From NCBI RefSeq assembly GCF_026168755.1, contig NZ_JAPFDR010000014.1:1-62975 (forward strand): 62,975 nucleotides of DNA, read 5' to 3'. Source of the stretch: Clostridium sp. (GTDB lineage Bacteria; Bacillota; Clostridia; Clostridiales; Clostridiaceae). The stretch's first letter is position 1; each line of letters starts with the position of its first letter. Made by a program: the position numbers and the translations under genes. Below are positions 54,062-62,710 of this stretch, in pieces. The notes beneath the pieces were generated by a model, which was given only the letters and a program-made list of their open reading frames with translations, did not search any database and was not told the DNA's origin.

Positions 54062-54910
54062 TTAATAATGATATGCAACGCCAATGCTTCCAGGCCCTAC
54101 ATGTAATCCTATAATAGGACCTATTGATTGAATTTTTACGTTATCTAATCCTAAGCTACTTCTAAGTCTATCAGCCAGTTCTTGACCTTCAGATTCACAG
54201 TTTATATGGTGAACTATAAGACCTTTTATTGGTGTTTTTGAATTTTGTTCTAAAACAGTATTAACTATTTTATCAATAGCTTTTTTCTTTGTTCTTACCT
54301 TAGTAAATACAGTAGTTTTTCCATCTTCAACTGTAAGTATAGGTTTTATTTGAAGTAGTGAGCCAAATAAAGCTGCAGCGCCACCAATTCTACCGCCTTT
54401 TTTTAAGTACTCTAAAGTATCAGGTACGAATATAAACTTACTATTTTCTATAACATTTTTTGCAATACTTACTACTTCATCTAAAGATTTATTTTCATTT
54501 GCTGCTTTAGCTGCCTCTAATACAGCAAAACCAGCTTGCATGCAATTACTTCTAGAATCTATCATTACTATTTTAGCATTTGGATAATTTTCAAGAATCA
54601 TATTTTTTACTAAATTTGATGTTGAAAATGTACCACTCATATCTGAAGATAAGAATATTCCTACAATGTCATGACCATCTTTTACTAGAGACTCTACTAT
54701 ATTATATAATTCTTCAATACTAGGTTGCGATGAGGTTGGGATTGTTGAAGATTTAGCCATTTCATTATAAAACCAATCATTTGATAAATCTATTTCTCTA
54801 TAACTGTTACCATTAAGCAAAACGTTTAAAGAAGCTATAGAAACTTTATATTTATTTATGTATTCTTGAGGTAAGTAGCAGGTACTATCTGCTATTATTT
54901 TTATACTCAA
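54062..54910 (-). CDS. DegV-family fatty-acid-binding protein
   Basis: 282 aa. IIADSTCYLPQEYI start, SSQPSIEEL (fatty-acid carboxylate-binding Thr/Ser region), SSDMSGTFS, and LEYLKKGGRIGG. Members deliver fatty acids (FakB) or bind lipids. It stands between recR and yaaL and is transcribed oppositely, an insertion in the usual synteny. Ribosome site AGGAGGTG. Confidence 0.92.
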   Translation of the reverse strand: MSIKIIADSTCYLPQEYINKYKVSIASLNVLLNGNSYREIDLSNDWFYNEMAKSSTIPTSSQPSIEELYNIVESLVKDGHDIVGIFLSSDMSGTFSTSNLVKNMILENYPNAKIVMIDSRSNCMQAGFAVLEAAKAANENKSLDEVVSIAKNVIENSKFIFVPDTLEYLKKGGRIGGAAALFGSLLQIKPILTVEDGKTTVFTKVRTKKKAIDKIVNTVLEQNSKTPIKGLIVHHINCESEGQELADRLRSSLGLDNVKIQSIGPIIGLHVGPGSIGVAYHY

Positions 54911-55087
54911 AAAGAAACACCTCCTGGTAAATTTAACATTATTTAAGGTATTATATCAAATAATTAAAATTAAGTACAGAAAATATATGCTAATAATTTG
55001 AAACTATGAATATATATAGAAATATATTTTGAATAAGATTCTATTAATGTGGAAAGTATCTAGATAAGTACTTTTAGGAGGTAGGAT

Positions 55088-55357
55088 ATGAATATAAAAA
55101 ATGTATTAAGTTTAATGCTTGTAAAATATAGTAGTGATGATTCGATTAGTGATAAGATACTAAAAGAAATACAAGAATCTATTAAGGAAATGCAAGTTGC
55201 AGAATCTATGTTCAATAGTGTTGATGATCCAAATCTAATAGAAGCTGCAATTTATAGAGAAGAGGCAGCAAAGAAGAAATTTGATTATTTACTATCTATA
55301 GCTAAGCAACAATATTCAAGACAAAAGATAGAATCAAATGAAGAAATGGAGATATAA
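55088..55357 (+). CDS. yaaL: YaaL family (DUF2508) protein
   Basis: 89 aa helical. ILKEIQESIKEMQVAESMF and AAIYREEAAKKKFDYLLS are family blocks. Always near recR/bofA. Function unknown. AGGAGG site. Between this and bofA lies an 18-bp inverted repeat (55366-55408) without T run. Confidence 0.88.
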   Translation: MNIKNVLSLMLVKYSSDDSISDKILKEIQESIKEMQVAESMFNSVDDPNLIEAAIYREEAAKKKFDYLLSIAKQQYSRQKIESNEEMEI

Positions 55358-55426
55358 TGAATATTGTTATATAATATAAAATAATATAGTATTGTATTAT
55401 TTTATATTATATAGGGGGTTATAAAA

Positions 55427-55675
55427 ATGAGTGGTGAAATGATTATTTATGCTCTATTTGGATTAGCACTTTTGTTTTTGATTATAAAGTTGTTAAAGTG
55501 GCCTATTAAAATATTGGTTAATGGAATAATAGGTATTGTATTATTATATGTAGCAAATTACATAGGAGAATATTTTAATTTTTATATAACAATTAATCCT
55601 ATAACTGCACTTATTGCAGGATTTTTAGGTATTCCAGGAGTTATATTTTTAGTAATTTTTCAATTATTTTTTTAA
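55427..55675 (+). CDS. bofA: BofA, pro-sigma-K processing inhibitor
   Basis: 82 aa membrane protein with three hydrophobic segments and NGIIGIVLLYVANYIG, then NPITALIAGFLGIPGVIFLV, the BofA C-terminal signature. In sporulation it holds the SpoIVFB protease inactive in the outer forespore membrane. Marks the host as a spore former. Confidence 0.92.
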   Translation: MSGEMIIYALFGLALLFLIIKLLKWPIKILVNGIIGIVLLYVANYIGEYFNFYITINPITALIAGFLGIPGVIFLVIFQLFF

Positions 55676-55703
55676 ATTAGAATTTTGAATTTTATTTAAA
55701 GAG

Positions 55704-55884
55704 ATAGGGAATCTTCATAAAATTGAAGATTCCCTAAATTTATATAGACGGGAGTTAGAAGATTTTATTAATCGCTATAAGCGAAAAGCTTCTGAATACT
55801 ATATATTATTTAAAATGATAAAAAATGTTACAAAATTTAAAAAATAAATTAGGGTGTAAACACTACATCCGTTTACACCCTTTA
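55704..55884 (+). terminator. Two terminators after bofA
   Basis: TAGGGAATCTTCA/TGAAGATTCCCTA (55706-55737) and GGGTGTAAAC/GTTTACACCC with TTT (55853-55882). The 110 bp between holds AGAAG/CTTCT and no ORF. The second may end a short RNA or read-through. Rest of 55676-55988 shows nothing else. Confidence 0.75.
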
Positions 55885-55988
55885 TATATAAATGATACAC
55901 TAATATAATTAATGTATCGTCTATACTATTAATATAACCATTAGAAATATAAATATGTATACGAATTTAATTATAGGAGGAAGAAATT

Positions 55989-56177
55989 ATGCCAGCAGGA
56001 AATGGGGTTAATTGTAGGTATTGTCCAGAGTTTGAAAAGAAAAGATGTAATGGAGATGACAAGGGGTGTTTATGTTATAAATGTCCAAGGCATTTAGGTC
56101 AATGTAAGTGTGTTAAATATTGTAGAGAAACAGAATCAATTTTAATTTTTGATGAGGATTATAACGGGGACTATTAA
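55989..56177 (+). CDS. Small cysteine-rich protein
   Basis: 62 aa with nine Cys in residues 9-45 (CRYC, then single Cys, then CLC, C, CKC, C), likely to bind Zn or an Fe-S cluster. TAGGAGG site. No signal peptide. Not recognised; small Cys-rich proteins like this are common in clostridia. Confidence 0.7.
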   Translation: MPAGNGVNCRYCPEFEKKRCNGDDKGCLCYKCPRHLGQCKCVKYCRETESILIFDEDYNGDY

Positions 56178-56324
56178 ATTAGTTCTTAAAAAGCTTGATG
56201 GAATGAAAGTTAGTATTTATAATGTTATGCCAATAGAAGGAGTAGAATATTTAGTTTAATTTATGAAGAGGTTTTAAGAATATATCTTATAAATGATAGA
56301 GTTATAAGTAGATACATGGAGAAA

Positions 56325-56390
56325 GAAAAATGAAATATTAAGTTTTAAGACTCAATTTCACGATTATCGGAAAATTAATATTTCATTTTT
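56325..56390. terminator. Hairpin before mtnN
   Basis: AAAAATGAAATATTAA / TTAATATTTCATTTTT arms with ~30-nt loop. Positioned to end both the Cys-rich gene and leftward mtnN. Confidence 0.65.
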
Positions 56391-56414
56391 GTACCCATGT
56401 AGTGCTAAATATTA

Positions 56415-57107
56415 TTAAAGTTTTTCTAATATTGTTTTTAATATGAATGTTGAGTTTTTAACTCCAATAGGAGTGAATTTTTCAAAATCCATATGAGCTC
56501 CATTGTTAGCATTATCAGATATAGATCTAACAACAACAAAAGGAATATTGTTTAAATAGCAAACGTGAGCTATACTAGCACCTTCCATTTCACAAGCTAA
56601 TGCACCAAATTCCTTTTCAAGCCATTGAATTTTTTCAAGTGAAGCTACGAACATATCTCCAGATACTATTCTTCCAGAAAAAGTTTTAAAATTAGAAGCT
56701 TCAGCACAAGCAGCTTTAGCTGTTTCAACTAATTTTTCATCACATTTAAAATCAAAAGTATCCATTCTTGGAATTTGACCCATTGGATCACCAAAAGCAG
56801 TTGTATCCATATCATATTGAACTAAATTTTCTGCTATTACTACATCACCTGGATAAATATCTTTACCTATACCACCAGCAACTCCAACATTTATCACTGA
56901 TGATACGTTATATTCAGAAGCTAGTATTTGAGTACATATAGCAGCATTAACTTTACCTATACCACATACAACAGCAACAACATCATGTCCCCATAGTTTT
57001 CCTTTGTGGAATTTCATTTTTGCCTTTTCCTCAACTGTTTCTAACGCCATATCTTTTAAAAGAATTTCTAATTCTTCAGACATAGCACCTATTATTCCTA
57101 AAATCAT
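56415..57107 (-). CDS. mtnN: 5'-methylthioadenosine/S-adenosylhomocysteine nucleosidase
   Basis: 230 aa. Cleaves MTA and SAH to adenine, feeding methionine salvage and AI-2 formation. Start MILGIIGAMSEELEILL, VVCGIGKVNAAICTQ, NVGVAGGI, EMEGASIAHVCY and VRSISDNAN are family blocks, including catalytic Glu and Asp. Confidence 0.95.
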   Translation of the reverse strand: MILGIIGAMSEELEILLKDMALETVEEKAKMKFHKGKLWGHDVVAVVCGIGKVNAAICTQILASEYNVSSVINVGVAGGIGKDIYPGDVVIAENLVQYDMDTTAFGDPMGQIPRMDTFDFKCDEKLVETAKAACAEASNFKTFSGRIVSGDMFVASLEKIQWLEKEFGALACEMEGASIAHVCYLNNIPFVVVRSISDNANNGAHMDFEKFTPIGVKNSTFILKTILEKL

Positions 57108-57304
57108 TTTAAATCCTCCATGTAAGTATATAATTTATATAAATTTACTTAAAATATATTATATACTGACATTCAATTAATTAATAGCAGATTTATTAGT
57201 AAATTTAAAACAAAGAAAGCCGATAGAATTACTTGTATTAATTTGAGCTGAAATATATAATAGTCTCAACAGGAAAATAAATATGGACGAAGGAGAAAAA
57301 ACAT

Positions 57305-58021
57305 ATGTCATTAAATGAATTTTGCAGAACTGAATTACTTATAGGTGAAGAAGGAGTAGAAAAGTTACATAATTCTAAAGTTATAGTTTTTGGAATTGGG
57401 GGAGTAGGAAGCTTTGTAGTTGAAGCTTTAACAAGAGCTGGAGTTGGAAATTTAATATTAGTAGATAATGATACTGTTTGTATATCTAATTTAAACAGAC
57501 AAATACATGCTACACAGGCTACAGTAGAAAGTATTAAGGTTGAGGCTATGAAAGCAAGAGTATTATCTATAAATCCTAATTGCAATGTTGAAGCAAAGCA
57601 AGAATTTATTACAGCAGATAATATACAAGAAATAATTCCAGAAGATATAGACTATGTTGTAGATGCTATAGACACAGTAACATCAAAATTAGCATTGGCA
57701 GAGTATTGCTATAAAAATGATATTAAATTAATTGCATCTATGGGAACTGGAAATAAAATAGATCCTACTCAGTTTAGAGTAACAGATGTATTTAAGACTA
57801 AGGTTTGTCCTTTAGCTAAAGTTATGAGAACTGAATTAAGAAAAAGAGGAGTTAAAAAGTTAAAGGTTGTATATTCAGAAGAAATACCGATGGTTCCCAA
57901 TAAAGGAAGAGCCGTTCCATCTAAAAAAAGACAAACACCTGGAAGTATATCATTTGTTCCACCAGTAGCAGGAATGATAATAGGTGGAGAAGTAATTAAA
58001 GATTTAACTGGGTTAAATTAA
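57305..58021 (+). CDS. tcdA: tRNA threonylcarbamoyladenosine dehydratase
   Basis: 238 aa. ThiF/E1-like ATP-binding GIGGVGSFVVEAL and DNDTVCISNLNRQ, then VDAIDT. Cyclises t6A37 to ct6A in tRNAs. Size and C-terminal VPSKKRQTPGSISFVPPVAG match. GAAGGAG site. Ends at a terminator 58036-58096. Confidence 0.93.
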   Translation: MSLNEFCRTELLIGEEGVEKLHNSKVIVFGIGGVGSFVVEALTRAGVGNLILVDNDTVCISNLNRQIHATQATVESIKVEAMKARVLSINPNCNVEAKQEFITADNIQEIIPEDIDYVVDAIDTVTSKLALAEYCYKNDIKLIASMGTGNKIDPTQFRVTDVFKTKVCPLAKVMRTELRKRGVKKLKVVYSEEIPMVPNKGRAVPSKKRQTPGSISFVPPVAGMIIGGEVIKDLTGLN

Positions 58022-58035
58022 TATAATTAAAAAAA

Positions 58036-58096
58036 GATTTAAGGGTAAGAATTTTCTATTTTAATAATATGAAATAGTAAGGTTCTTACCCTTAAG
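58036..58096. terminator. Bidirectional terminator
   Basis: TTAAGGGTAAGAA / TTCTTACCCTTAA stem with inner CTATTT...GAAATAG pairing, between converging genes. Confidence 0.85.
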
Positions 58097-58103
58097 AATT
58101 ATA

Positions 58104-58808
58104 TTAATCAACTTTAAGTGTTACATTATAATTTTCTCCTGTTAAATTAAGCAGAAGTTCTTTTAATGAGTTTTCTGTATTTAAAATAGCTTTTTCATAA
58201 AAATCAGGATTATTCATTTTTTCTGTAAATAAATAATTTAGATTTTTATATATGGAGCTTAATTCTTCTGATGATAGTTTTAAATCTCCAAATCTTAATA
58301 AGCCAACCTCTGTATCAGAATAGATAGTTTTACTTTCATCTATATCTATACTGAATATATCTATTCGGGGGATTGTTATAGATACTTCTTTAGTTGCAGT
58401 ATTTATTTTAAAATTAGAGTTAGATAAAGTAGAGAAATCTATAGCATAAGAGCAGTTTGCAAAAAAAGTTATCTTTTTAGATTTTTTAAATATATCTAAG
58501 TTAAAGTACGTATTATCTATTGTTAAGGTTTCTGATAATTCAATTTCTAAAGGAATTAATTTATTTACATTTTTTATTTCATTTATTAAAGTATCATCAG
58601 ATACAATTGAAGAGGATTCAACTTTGTATGTGTGAAAGTAAGGAAATAATTTTTGAAATTTACTAGGGGATTTAAAGAATAAAATTAATAGGAATAAAGC
58701 AAATAAAGTAAATAAATAGAATAATATTTTATGAAGTTTAAATATATGTTTTTTCTTATATAAAAAAATAGTTATCCCCACCTTGAAACATTTATATATT
58801 AAATTCAT
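58104..58808 (-). CDS. DUF4230-like membrane-anchored protein
   Basis: About 235 aa. N-terminal membrane helix (residues ~28-50), then an outside beta-rich domain with ANCSYAIDFSTLSNSNFKI and ITIPRIDIFSIDIDE, the pattern of DUF4230. Start uncertain: ATG 58808 has no clear ribosome site; an AAGGTGGGG inside the frame precedes only non-standard starts. Function unknown. Confidence 0.6.
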   Translation of the reverse strand: MNLIYKCFKVGITIFLYKKKHIFKLHKILFYLFTLFALFLLILFFKSPSKFQKLFPYFHTYKVESSSIVSDDTLINEIKNVNKLIPLEIELSETLTIDNTYFNLDIFKKSKKITFFANCSYAIDFSTLSNSNFKINTATKEVSITIPRIDIFSIDIDESKTIYSDTEVGLLRFGDLKLSSEELSSIYKNLNYLFTEKMNNPDFYEKAILNTENSLKELLLNLTGENYNVTLKVD

Positions 58809-58945
58809 ATAAATCAAATATATTAAAATATAAATAAGTATATTCCTTTAAGTGATATTTTTACTTTTAAAGTAAAGTTGGTTGAGTTTTATATTAGTTT
58901 ATTTGTATAATAAAAATAATTGAAATTGTTTTTAGGAGAGTTAGT

Positions 58946-59875
58946 ATGGATAATCAAAGGGAAGTAAATATAGAGCTTATTAAAGGTACTTTAGATGATT
59001 ATATAGTTAAGGATAAAGATAAGATTGTAATAGGAAGATTTACTATAACTGAACTAGATAAAGAAAATAAGAAATGTAATTTAAAATTAAAGTTTTATAG
59101 AGAAAATAATTATGATTTATTAAAAATTACATTAGAAGCTATTCTTAAGGCTGTATTTAAAGATAAAAATATATTTAAGGCTAATGTGGTAGTTAGTGAG
59201 AATATAAATTTAAAGCCATTTTTGGATATTGGTTTTACATTAGAAGCCATTTTCACTGATAATATATTTACAAAGGGGAGTTTCTATGATGAATTAAGTT
59301 TCGGAATAAATAGAAATGAATATTTGAATCCAGGAAGAAATAATATTGTAGAGATGAAAGGAAAAAATATTTTAATTAGAAATTTTACCCCTGATGATGC
59401 ACAAGATCTTTTAGAGTATTATTTGAGAAATAAGGATCACTTAAAAGAGTTTGAGCCAGTAAGAGATGCTAGTTTTTTCACCTATGAAACTCAAAAGGAG
59501 ATTTTACTAGAAAGTTATAGACAACTTATGACTGGAGTGGGAAGTGATTTGGGAATATACAAAAATAATAAACTTATAGGTAAAGCGAAAATTTCTAATA
59601 TAGTTTATGGAGTACTTAAGAGTGGAATATTAGGTTATTCTATAGATAAAGAATATGAAGGAAAGGGATATATGAAAGAAGCTATAAATTTAGTATTAGA
59701 ATATGCTAAAGAGTATTTAGATTTACATAGAATAGAAGCTTCAGTTTTAACAACTAATGAAAGATCTAAAGGTGTTTTATTATCATGTGGGTTTGAAAAA
59801 ATTGGTATTAATAAAAAGTATTTATACATAAATGGAAAATGGAGTGATCATATTACTTTTTATAAAATACTTTAG
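58946..59875 (+). CDS. Two-domain GNAT acetyltransferase
   Basis: 309 aa. Residues 150-309 are a RimJ/RimL-type GNAT (ILIRNFTPDDAQDLLEYY, GYSIDKEYEGKGYMKEAI with acetyl-CoA motif, then SKGVLLSCGFEKIG). Residues 1-130 look like a degenerate GNAT fold without the pyrophosphate loop. Substrate unknown. TAGGAG site. Confidence 0.8.
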   Translation: MDNQREVNIELIKGTLDDYIVKDKDKIVIGRFTITELDKENKKCNLKLKFYRENNYDLLKITLEAILKAVFKDKNIFKANVVVSENINLKPFLDIGFTLEAIFTDNIFTKGSFYDELSFGINRNEYLNPGRNNIVEMKGKNILIRNFTPDDAQDLLEYYLRNKDHLKEFEPVRDASFFTYETQKEILLESYRQLMTGVGSDLGIYKNNKLIGKAKISNIVYGVLKSGILGYSIDKEYEGKGYMKEAINLVLEYAKEYLDLHRIEASVLTTNERSKGVLLSCGFEKIGINKKYLYINGKWSDHITFYKIL

Positions 59876-59957
59876 CATTTATAACTTAAAATAAGTATAT
59901 AGTAGAGTTGATTATATAGTAATGTATATAGAGAGATTTAAATTTGATTTAAATAGA

Positions 59958-59998
59958 AAAAATAGCTAGGGATTTATTCTCTAGCTATTTTTTCTATT
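59958..59998. terminator. Bidirectional terminator
   Basis: AAAAAATAGCTAG/CTAGCTATTTTTT stem between the GNAT gene and crr. Confidence 0.9.
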
Positions 59999-60000
59999 TA

Positions 60001-60531
60001 TTAAACTTCATAGTTAACAACTATATCTTTACCAGCTACAACAGAACCTGTTTCTACTGCAGTTATTGATTTAGCAGCATCAACATTTGTTATTAAAACT
60101 GGAGTTGCAAGAGATAATCCTTTTCCTAAGATGAAATCTCTATCAATCTTAATTATAGGAGTACCAGCTTTAACTTTTGTACCAGCTTCAACTAGCTGTT
60201 CAAATCCTTCTCCGTTTAAGCTTACTGTATCAACACCTATATGAACTAATAATTCTAATCCATTTTCTAATGTTATAGCAAATGCATGCTTAGTTTTGAA
60301 TACTAATGATAATTCACCATCAGCAGGTGCAACGATAGTATCGCCCTTAACCATTATAGCAGCACCGTCTCCAGCCATTTTTCCAGCGAAAACTGGATCT
60401 GGAACTTCTGATAAAGGTATTAAATCACCTGTAGCAGCTGCAACTAGTGCATTCTTTTGGCTTTCTACAGCGTTTGATTCTACAGTATTTGATTCTGATT
60501 TACCAAATAATTTTTTGAAAAAATTAGCCAT
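60001..60531 (-). CDS. crr: PTS glucose-type EIIA component
   Basis: 176 aa. Takes phosphate from HPr and gives it to EIIB of the PTS. GDTIVAPADGEL, KHAFAITLENGLE and LLVHIGVDTV (phosphorylated His in HIGVDT) are diagnostic. ATG at 60531 with AGGAA site; in-frame GTG 9 codons upstream is too close to its AAAGGA. Divergent from ptsG, which lacks its own EIIA domain, so they pair. Its leader has an antiterminator/terminator (60608-60675). Confidence 0.94.
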   Translation of the reverse strand: MANFFKKLFGKSESNTVESNAVESQKNALVAAATGDLIPLSEVPDPVFAGKMAGDGAAIMVKGDTIVAPADGELSLVFKTKHAFAITLENGLELLVHIGVDTVSLNGEGFEQLVEAGTKVKAGTPIIKIDRDFILGKGLSLATPVLITNVDAAKSITAVETGSVVAGKDIVVNYEV

Positions 60532-60607
60532 GATATTTCCTGATAATTCAGGATTCACATCCTTTCTAAAATAAGTTTACACAATTTTTTTATATTATAT
60601 AGGTAAT

Positions 60608-60713
60608 AAAATAAAAAGGCATAAGTATATCTCTAATTAAAGAATAACTTATGCCTGATTTAACAGTAACACGTTTCATATAAAATTATATATATTAGTA
60701 ATTAGTATGTCAA
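60608..60713 (-). promoter_or_regulatory. crr promoter and antiterminator/terminator leader
   Basis: Minus strand: TTGACA (60708-60713), 17-bp spacer, TATAAT (60685-60690). The RNA begins around 60678 and contains GTTACTG-N6-CAGGCA (within 60643-60675), the pattern of a BglG/GlcT-type RAT site. It overlaps the left arm of a terminator (AGGCATAAGT pairs, 60647-60656 with 60617-60626, then a T run to 60608). A GlcT/LicT-like protein would open the leader when sugar is present. Confidence 0.72.
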
Positions 60714-60737
60714 TAAAAATAACAAATAAAAATTTGG

Positions 60738-60774
60738 TGAAAACGTTGACTTTATAGCAGACTTATACTATAAT
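60738..60774 (+). promoter_or_regulatory. ptsG promoter with overlapping cre site
   Basis: TTGACT (60746-60751), 17 bp, TATAAT (60769-60774). TGAAAACGTTGACT (60738-60751) fits the CcpA cre consensus at 13 of 14 positions and covers the -35. This suggests catabolite control. Confidence 0.65.
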
Positions 60775-60832
60775 ATGATTGTAAAGTAAATAACGTTCAA
60801 ATTATGAGGCGTGCAACCATAAGAAGTGGGCA

Positions 60833-60875
60833 TTAGCTGAAAAGGATATTTTATATTCTTTTCAGCTTTTTTTAT
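60833..60875 (+). terminator. Terminator in ptsG leader
   Basis: AGCTGAAAAG/CTTTTCAGCT stem with seven T, between promoter and ptsG start, so expression needs read-through. Upstream TTATG-N11-CATAA could be an antiterminator, but it does not match the RAT pattern seen at crr. Confidence 0.75.
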
Positions 60876-60949
60876 TACCGAAATTATTTTTAATGTTATA
60901 TTGCTAAGCCTTATAATAGAACAAAAAAATAAAGGGGGACTTTATTATT

Positions 60950-62395
60950 ATGATGAAGTATTTACAAAGACTAGGGAAATCCTTAATGCTTCCAGTTGCT
61001 TGTTTACCTGTAGCAGCTATTTTAATGGGAATAGGTTACTGGATTGACCCAAATGGTTGGGGAGCAAATAATGTTGCTGCAGCTTTTTTAATTAAAGCAG
61101 GTGGTGCATTAATTGATAACATGGCAATTTTATTTGCTATAGGTGTTGGTGTTGGTATGTCTGATGATAATGATGGTACTGCAGGTTTAGCAGGACTTGT
61201 ATCATGGTTAATGATTACAACATTATTATCAACTGGTGTTGTTGCTATGTTAAAAGGTGTTGACGCTTCAGAAGTTCCAGCGGCTTTTGGAAAGATACAA
61301 ACACAATTTATTGGTATATTAGCAGGGTTAATTGGTTCATCTTGCTATAATAAGTTCAAAAACACTAAATTACCAGCAGCTCTAAGTTTCTTTAGTGGTA
61401 AGAGATGTGTTGCTATAGTAACAGCAGGAGCATCACTTATTGCAACATTAATATTATTCTTTGTATGGCCTGTTGTATATGGAGCATTAGTAGCATTTGG
61501 TGAAGCTATTATTTCTACTGGATCAATCGGAGCTGGTATATATGCATTCTTTAATAGATTATTAATTCCATTTGGTCTTCACCATGCATTAAACTCAGTA
61601 TTCTGGTTTGATGTTGCTGGAATAGATGATATCGGTAAGTTCTGGGGAACTAAACCTGGTGGAATATTAGGACAAACAGGTATGTATATGACAGGATTCT
61701 TCCCAGTAATGATGTTTGGTTTACCAGCAGCAGCTTTAGCAATGTATCATACAGCTAAAGATAATAAAAAGAAGATTGTAGCAGGATTATTATTAGCATC
61801 AGGGGTATCTGCATTCTTTACAGGGGTTACAGAACCGTTAGAATTTGCATTTATGTTCTTAGCTCCAGGATTATATGTAGTTCATGCTGTATTAACAGGT
61901 ATATCAGTAGCTGTTTGTGCTGCATTACCAGTAAGAGCTGGATTTAACTTTAGTGCAGGTTTTGTTGATTGGTTCTTAAGTTTTAAAGCACCATTTGCAG
62001 AAAATCCAATTTGGTTACTTGGAATTGGGGTAATAGTTGCTATTATATACTATATAGTATTTAGATTTGCAATTACAAAATTCAATTTAAAGACTCCAGG
62101 TAGAGAAGATGATGAGCTTAATGGAGAAATGAATGCACATCTTTCTAATGATAATTTTACAGAAGTAGCATCAATTATTTTAAAAGGACTTGGTGGAAAA
62201 GAAAATATAGCTAATATTGATAACTGTGTAACAAGATTACGTTTAGAAATTAAAGATCATACATTAGTAAATGAAAAGACAATTAAATCTGCCGGTGTAG
62301 CAGGTATAATTAGACCAAGTAAGACAAGTATTCAAGTAATTATAGGAACACAAGTACAATTCGTAGCTGATGAGTTAAAGAAGCTATGTAAGTAA
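60950..62395 (+). CDS. ptsG: PTS glucose-family EIICB
   Basis: 481 aa. EIIC membrane part (residues 1-385, ~10 helices; GLHHALNSVFWF and TGVTEPLEFAFMFLAP are key) and EIIB (residues ~400-481) with the phospho-Cys in NIDNCVTRLRLE. No EIIA domain; the divergent crr supplies it. Glucose or GlcNAc are both possible substrates. GGGGGAC ribosome site. Confidence 0.92.
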   Translation: MMKYLQRLGKSLMLPVACLPVAAILMGIGYWIDPNGWGANNVAAAFLIKAGGALIDNMAILFAIGVGVGMSDDNDGTAGLAGLVSWLMITTLLSTGVVAMLKGVDASEVPAAFGKIQTQFIGILAGLIGSSCYNKFKNTKLPAALSFFSGKRCVAIVTAGASLIATLILFFVWPVVYGALVAFGEAIISTGSIGAGIYAFFNRLLIPFGLHHALNSVFWFDVAGIDDIGKFWGTKPGGILGQTGMYMTGFFPVMMFGLPAAALAMYHTAKDNKKKIVAGLLLASGVSAFFTGVTEPLEFAFMFLAPGLYVVHAVLTGISVAVCAALPVRAGFNFSAGFVDWFLSFKAPFAENPIWLLGIGVIVAIIYYIVFRFAITKFNLKTPGREDDELNGEMNAHLSNDNFTEVASIILKGLGGKENIANIDNCVTRLRLEIKDHTLVNEKTIKSAGVAGIIRPSKTSIQVIIGTQVQFVADELKKLCK

Positions 62396-62426
62396 TTAAT
62401 AGCTTAAAATTAAATAGTAGTTTAAA

Positions 62427-62468
62427 TAAAGTCATATAACTATTCAATAAATGGTTATATGACTTTAA
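62427..62468 (+). terminator. Terminator of ptsG
   Basis: TAAAGTCATATAAC / GTTATATGACTTTA stem, TTAATT tail. The following 240 bp show no gene. Confidence 0.82.
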
Positions 62469-62710
62469 TTATTATGAGGTTATAATAATTAATTGATATA
62501 ATTTTAATGATAGATAAAGTTATATAGGTATCACCGATAAGAGTAATTCTAAAAGAATATAAATTGTAAAAATAATTAAAAATCAATATATATAGCAAAT
62601 AACTTATCCTGGTGTATCAATGTAAGAAAAAGAAAGAAAATTAAAGAAATTAAGAATAATAAAGGGATAATTTTAAATTATAGAATATATAATTACTAAA
62701 TATTAAATAT

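Noticed and set aside
56152..56259. Short frame overlapping the end of the Cys-rich gene
   Set aside because: No ribosome site and only about 33-35 codons; no recognisable domain.
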